Below, one piece after another: positions 6,279 to 10,005 of a stretch of DNA of 10,005 bases. Source of the DNA: CAZUZD01 sp964624465 (GTDB lineage: Bacteria; Planctomycetota; Planctomycetia; Isosphaerales; Isosphaeraceae); NCBI GenBank assembly GCA_964624465.1, contig CAZUZD010000232.1, positions 1-10,005 on the forward strand, in the 5' to 3' direction. The notes below the pieces were generated by a model, which made no database searches, was not told the origin of the DNA, and saw only the letters and a list, made by a program, of their open reading frames with translations. The position numbers and the translations under genes are program-made. How positions within the stretch are numbered: position 1 is the stretch's first letter; the number at the start of each line of letters is the position of its first letter.

Positions 6279-7862
6279 TCAGGGGCCGTCGGCGCCGGCG
6301 GCGGGTCGGACGGGGGGCGGCGTGCGGCCGTCGCGGAGGAAGGCCAGCAGCTTCGGCTCGAGGTCGTCCAGGGGCGTGTCCAGGAACGACTCCAGGGTGT
6401 TGGCGCGGCTGGTCACCCGGCCGCTGTAGGCGGCGCGGACGTAGTCGAGGAAGGGTTCGCGGTAGGCGCCGCCGTCGGCCTGCATCAGGAAGACGGCCAG
6501 GGCCATGGCCTGGGCGTAGTGCTTGAGCACGGCCGACTCGGCGTCGAAGCCGTCGCGGCCCAGGGCCACGAAGTCGCGGAGTCGCACCAGCTCGCCGCGG
6601 TCGACGAGCAGGGTCGTGGCGGCCGCCATCCGGGGCCCGGTCCGGCCGCCGTGCTCCAGGACGCCGTCGGCCAGGGTGCGGACCGACTCGAAGTAGGTGC
6701 CCAGCCCCTCCCAGACCCAGAAGTTGCCGGCGTTCCGCTCGTAGCCCGTCTTGCCGGCCGACTCGAACAGGAGCTGGTGCGAGACCTCGTGGTAGAGCGT
6801 CGCGGTCGCCTCGATGGCCCCCTCGGGGTCGCGATAGAAGTAGCTGCGGCCCGGCTGGGCCCGGGGTCCCGGCTTCGAGGCCGGCTGGTAGCGGCCCAGC
6901 TCGGCCGAGACGTCGGTGCGGAGCAGGGCATTGAGGTACGCGACGTACTCGGGCTTCGAGCCGAAGTACCAGACCGAGTGCCGCTCGCCGGCCGGCGTGC
7001 GCTGAGGCTGGAGCTTCGGGTCGGCGAACCGGCGGGCCAGGGGCAGGCGGTCGCGGCCGATGACGTCGGCCATCCAGGCGTTGAACAGGTCGTGGAAATC
7101 CTCGAGGCGGCGGCCGAAGGCGATCACCTCGGCGAACGGGGCGTTGGAGGCGATCTCGAAGTGCGGGGTCGTGATCCGCCACGGCCGGCGCTGGAAGTCG
7201 TGGCGCAGCGCGTCGGCCTCGGCGGCGGGCAGCCACTGGCCGGGGCGGTCGTTGACGATCGTCAGCCCCGGCAGCTCGCCGCGGTCGAGGTGGTCGACCC
7301 AGTCCTTCGGGACCCATCCGAAGTCGGGGTGCAGCACCTTGCCGGCGCGGAGCAGGGCGGCGGCGTCGGGGGTGGCCCAGCCGCGGTCGTGCGGCACGAA
7401 CCCGAGCAGGCGGCGGGCCTCGCGGTGGTCGGGCTGGCGGCGGAGGACGTCGCGCAGGCAGGCGTCGGCCAGGCCGTAGAGGGCGACCTTCGGGTCGGCG
7501 GCGCGGCGGGCCAGCGCGAGCAGGGCCTCGGCGTCGGGCTCGACCAGCGAGCGGACCTCGCGGGGCACGGCGGTCGCGGTGGCCTCGGCCGATTCGAACT
7601 CGGGCCGGGGCCGGAACCGCAGCGGGCCGTCGGCCGCCGGGGGTGGGTCGATCCAGTCGCGCACCCGGCGAGCCGCCTCGGGCGAGCCCGTCGCGGCCAG
7701 GTCGTCGGCGAGCCGGCCCAGGGCCTCGGCCTCGCGCCCCAGCAGTTCCCGGCGCTCGGCCCAGAGCGCGGCGGCCAAGGTGCGGCCGTCGTCGGGCGGC
7801 GGCACCTGGGCGGTGGCCAGGGTGCCGAGGGCCAGCAGCAACCCGAGGGCGGCGTTCAGCAT
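6279..7862 (-). CDS. DUF1570-type secreted putative zinc metallopeptidase
   Basis: A 527-residue protein. The N-terminus MLNAALGLLLALGTLATAQ is a typical Sec signal peptide with cleavage likely after ATA. The C-terminal half carries H358-E-V-S-H362, an HExxH zinc-binding motif, and the WEGLGTYFE segment 23 residues later, where E385 is well placed as the third metal ligand in gluzincin manner. Around the motif, 'TLYHEVSHQLLF' and 'NFWVWEGLGTYFES' have the look of the DUF1570 family, which is frequent in Planctomycetota. The N-terminal third (about 25-190) is helical and Ala/Arg-rich with no domain I recognise. It is expected in the periplasm or outside; the substrate is unknown and peptidase activity is inferred from the motif only. 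The start is firm: GGGAGG (7870-7875) lies seven bases upstream of the ATG, and frames further upstream are antisense to other genes. Confidence 0.82.
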   Translation of the reverse strand: MLNAALGLLLALGTLATAQVPPPDDGRTLAAALWAERRELLGREAEALGRLADDLAATGSPEAARRVRDWIDPPPAADGPLRFRPRPEFESAEATATAVPREVRSLVEPDAEALLALARRAADPKVALYGLADACLRDVLRRQPDHREARRLLGFVPHDRGWATPDAAALLRAGKVLHPDFGWVPKDWVDHLDRGELPGLTIVNDRPGQWLPAAEADALRHDFQRRPWRITTPHFEIASNAPFAEVIAFGRRLEDFHDLFNAWMADVIGRDRLPLARRFADPKLQPQRTPAGERHSVWYFGSKPEYVAYLNALLRTDVSAELGRYQPASKPGPRAQPGRSYFYRDPEGAIEATATLYHEVSHQLLFESAGKTGYERNAGNFWVWEGLGTYFESVRTLADGVLEHGGRTGPRMAAATTLLVDRGELVRLRDFVALGRDGFDAESAVLKHYAQAMALAVFLMQADGGAYREPFLDYVRAAYSGRVTSRANTLESFLDTPLDDLEPKLLAFLRDGRTPPPVRPAAGADGP

Positions 7863-7869
7863 CGGTCGG

Positions 7870-7875
7870 CCTCCC
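7870..7875 (-). promoter_or_regulatory. Strong ribosome binding site of the DUF1570-type gene
   Basis: On the minus strand GGGAGG stands seven bases before the ATG at 7862. It decides this start against the much longer open frame that continues upstream to about 9290. Confidence 0.75.
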
Positions 7876-7886
7876 GGCCGGTCGGC

Positions 7887-7918
7887 TTGCCCTGGACGCC
7901 CCGGGGGGGCCGGGGCAA
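7887..7918. other. Inverted repeat in the divergent intergenic region
   Basis: TTGCCC (7887-7892) and GGGCAA (7913-7918) are reverse complements 20 bases apart, centred between the divergent starts at 7862 and 7983 and overlapping the candidate promoter below. It could be an operator or chance; nothing further supports it. Confidence 0.2.
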
Positions 7919-7921
7919 AAT
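7893..7921 (+). promoter_or_regulatory. Candidate promoter of the 194-residue protein gene
   Basis: TGGACG (7893-7898) and CAAAAT (7916-7921) are spaced by 17 bases and each match the sigma70 hexamers at four of six positions. CAAAAT is the only A/T-rich run in the intergenic region. Transcription would start near 7928, about 55 bases before the ATG. Confidence 0.35.
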
Positions 7922-7982
7922 GCCGGCGCCCCGGGGAGTGGACGTCCCCCGACCCGGCCGCCGCGAACGGAGTCTCCGGCCC

Positions 7983-8567
7983 ATGCAGCACCCCTCCGCC
8001 CCCGGCCCCACGTGCCCGTCCGGCCCGACCCGGTCCCGCGTCCTGACCCTGGGTCTCACGCTCGGCCTGGGCCTGGCCCTGGGCTGGGCCACCGCCCCGA
8101 CCGGCCTGCCCCGCCTGGGGGCCGTCGGTCCCGACCGGATCCAGGACCGCGCCGTGCTGGCCGGGCCGATCGGGCTCCAGATCAACAAGGACAAGATCAC
8201 GGTGGCGCAGGACGCCATCTACTACCTGAATTATAGCCAGGGCCTGCTCCTGGCCACGATCCCGGCCCAGAAGCTCGACGGCCAGGGCCTGAAGGTCGTC
8301 TCCGACTTCGCCGAGCGCGACCTGCTGAAGGACTTCGCGATCGCCCCCGGCGACCGCCCGCACTTCCTGATGACGACGGCCAGCCTGGGCCTCTCGGGCG
8401 ACGGCTGGGCGCCGCTGTTCGTCTTCGAGACCCAGACCGGCCAGGTCGCGACGTATCAGGTGCAGGCGATCACCAGCGGCGGCAGCAATCGCCCGGTGTT
8501 CAAGCTCCTGGAAGTGCGTCGGGACCCCCGGCTCGCCCACGCCGCCGCGGCCGCCGCGCGGAACTGA
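7983..8567 (+). CDS. Hypothetical membrane-anchored or exported planctomycete-type protein
   Basis: A 194-residue protein whose function I do not know. One hydrophobic segment (about 20-36, after R17 and R19) is rich in Gly and Leu and could be a signal anchor or an uncleaved signal. The rest is soluble and beta-rich. Two stretches look like related strand pairs: DAIYYLNYSQGLLLATIP (77-94) and LFVFETQTGQVATYQV (145-160), each an aromatic strand, a Ser/Thr-x-Gly turn and a second strand, with HFLMTTASL (127-135) between them. From memory, this order ('YYLDY..G.L', 'MTTG', 'TGkvaaY') recurs in short planctomycete hypotheticals, but that was not checked. The start is supported by GGAG (7969-7972) ten bases upstream. 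It is divergent from the DUF1570-type gene and convergent with the CvpA-like gene, 23 bases from its end. Confidence 0.75.
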   Translation: MQHPSAPGPTCPSGPTRSRVLTLGLTLGLGLALGWATAPTGLPRLGAVGPDRIQDRAVLAGPIGLQINKDKITVAQDAIYYLNYSQGLLLATIPAQKLDGQGLKVVSDFAERDLLKDFAIAPGDRPHFLMTTASLGLSGDGWAPLFVFETQTGQVATYQVQAITSGGSNRPVFKLLEVRRDPRLAHAAAAAARN

Positions 8568-8594
8568 GCCGGGCCCTCCGGCTGTTCCGCTCAG
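8564..8594. terminator. Inverted repeat spanning both convergent stop codons
   Basis: CTGAGC (8564-8569) and GCTCAG (8589-8594) are exact reverse complements. The left arm contains the plus-strand TGA (8565-8567) and the right arm the minus-strand TGA (8591-8593). An alternative 5-bp stem (8568-8572 with 8578-8582) competes with it. No T-tract is present, so bidirectional termination is only a possibility. Confidence 0.35.
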
Positions 8595-9298
8595 CCCGGG
8601 GGGGCGGCCGCCGGGGCACCGCCACCACCAGCGGCCCCGCCGGCGCCCGCCTCGGGCGCGGCCGGGGCGGCCTCCTCCTCGGGCACGGTCTCGGTGCCGG
8701 CCGGGCGGGCATTCTGGTGGCGGATCAGCCAGTCGCCGCGGGGGTCGAAGGCCGCCGCGCCGCCGAACTCGCCGTAGGGGTCGACCAGGCCGCCCGGGTA
8801 CCGGGTGAAGATCTTGCCGGTCGACCACTGGAAGAAGGCGAGCACCTTGTGGTCCAGGCCCGCCTTGAACGGCGGGGCCGCCTTGTAGTCGACCGAGCCG
8901 AAGATCTTCTTGGACACCGGCGCCATGTGAAACAGGATCACGATCACCCCGGCGGTGATGCACGCGCCCAGGACGGCGAAGACCAGCTTGCCCGCGGCGT
9001 CGACGATGGCCGGGAACCGGACCAGGCTCGGCGACATGCCGTCGGTCGCGACCCTCAGGCCGATGAAGGTCGCCAGGAACAGGGCGGCGAAGCAGATCAG
9101 GTCGGCCAGGCCGGCCAGGGCGCTGACGTTGCTGGCGATCAGGGTCGCCAGCGGCTCGTAGAAGTTGAACGCCACGAGCACGGCGATCACCAGGTTCATG
9201 ACGATCAGGGCCGACCCCCAGAGCCCCTCGCTGAAGAGCGCGTAGGTCATGCCCAGGATCAGGACCGAGAGGATTCCTTCGAAGATCCAAGGGGGCAC
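8591..9298 (-). CDS. CvpA-like integral membrane protein
   Basis: A 235-residue protein with four predicted membrane helices at about 5-22, 27-46, 63-82 and 100-124, in the pattern of the CvpA (colicin V production protein) family: a short N-terminus running straight into helix 1, a Gly between helices 1 and 2, and a basic residue after helix 4 (K130, K131). CvpA proteins are inner-membrane proteins linked to colicin V export and envelope homeostasis in enterobacteria; the molecular role is unclear. Residues 131-202 form a soluble tail with no recognised domain, and 203-235 is low-complexity Glu/Ala/Gly/Pro. The start is GTG at 9298, supported by GGGAG (9307-9311) eight bases upstream; the next ATG would remove most of helix 1. 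It follows the secretion ATPase gene by 125 bases on the same strand, and co-transcription is possible. Confidence 0.75.
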   Translation of the reverse strand: MPPWIFEGILSVLILGMTYALFSEGLWGSALIVMNLVIAVLVAFNFYEPLATLIASNVSALAGLADLICFAALFLATFIGLRVATDGMSPSLVRFPAIVDAAGKLVFAVLGACITAGVIVILFHMAPVSKKIFGSVDYKAAPPFKAGLDHKVLAFFQWSTGKIFTRYPGGLVDPYGEFGGAAAFDPRGDWLIRHQNARPAGTETVPEEEAAPAAPEAGAGGAAGGGGAPAAAPPG

Positions 9299-9306
9299 GG
9301 CGAGTT

Positions 9307-9311
9307 CTCCC
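9307..9311 (-). promoter_or_regulatory. Ribosome binding site supporting the GTG start at 9298
   Basis: GGGAG on the minus strand ends eight bases before the GTG. It decides this start against downstream ATG codons, which would cut into the first membrane helix. Confidence 0.65.
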
Positions 9312-9423
9312 GGAGGCCGGCGTCGGAGCCGTGGCGGTGCGAGGGGATCGGGGTGGGGGCGTTCGGCGGTCGGTGCCCCGGGCGCCCGTCGAGGACGCGC
9401 CGGGGGCCGTCGGTCGGTCGGGG

Positions 9424-10005
<582 letters not shown>

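Noticed and set aside
6162..7982. Plus-strand open frame running into the 194-residue protein, which would make an 801-residue protein
   Set aside because: The upstream part is antisense to the DUF1570-type gene, which has a signal peptide, HExxH motif and strong ribosome binding site. The GGAG site and hydrophobic N-terminus support a start at 7983.
7863..9290. Minus-strand open frame upstream of the DUF1570-type gene, suggesting a 1003-residue fusion
   Set aside because: It is out of frame with the CvpA-like protein and antisense to the 194-residue gene. GGGAGG and a signal peptide fix the start at 7862.
9408..9420. Short CGGT tandem run, also seen near 122-133
   Set aside because: Only about three units each and in different contexts; expected by chance in this base composition.

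Overview
The window is very GC-rich, chromosomal-looking DNA that fits a bacterium of the Planctomycetota, probably of the Isosphaeraceae/Gemmatales kind. This rests on the degenerate 'LE-x-LE-x-R' N-terminal tag of the large surface-type protein, a DUF1570-type HExxH protein, the cysteine-rich S18 protein and the extreme third-position GC. The assignment comes from recognised families, not from a database search. I see no mobile element, CRISPR array, tRNA or rRNA.

Layout. Positions 1-232 hold no gene I can support. A CYTH-domain protein (class IV adenylate cyclase type) lies on the minus strand (233-856). Divergent from it is a solitary rpsR (1040-1282, plus) with a good sigma70-like promoter in front and a strong intrinsic terminator behind. 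A non-coding stretch with further hairpins follows. Then comes a 915-residue protein (1706-4453, plus) that joins an LE-x-LE-x-R tag, three tandem DUF4214-like units, a tectonin-like beta-propeller region and an unassigned C-terminal region. It converges on a minus-strand putative lipoprotein with a glycoside-hydrolase clan-A look (4521-6188); a perfect 13-bp hairpin separates the two. Upstream on the same strand is a DUF1570-type putative zinc metallopeptidase with a signal peptide (6279-7862). Divergent from that is a 194-residue planctomycete-type hypothetical with one N-terminal hydrophobic segment (7983-8567, plus). It converges on a CvpA-like four-helix membrane protein (8591-9298, minus), 125 bases downstream of the 3' end of a GspE/PilB-type secretion ATPase that runs off the window (9424-10005, minus).

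Most of the genes are envelope-related: an exported multidomain protein, a lipoprotein hydrolase candidate, a secreted peptidase, a small anchored protein, a CvpA-like protein and a type II secretion/type IV pilus ATPase. They sit in short units of alternating direction rather than one operon, so a joint pathway is not shown. No clear undescribed multi-gene system is visible. The most unusual item is the domain combination of the 1706-4453 gene and its unassigned C-terminal region.
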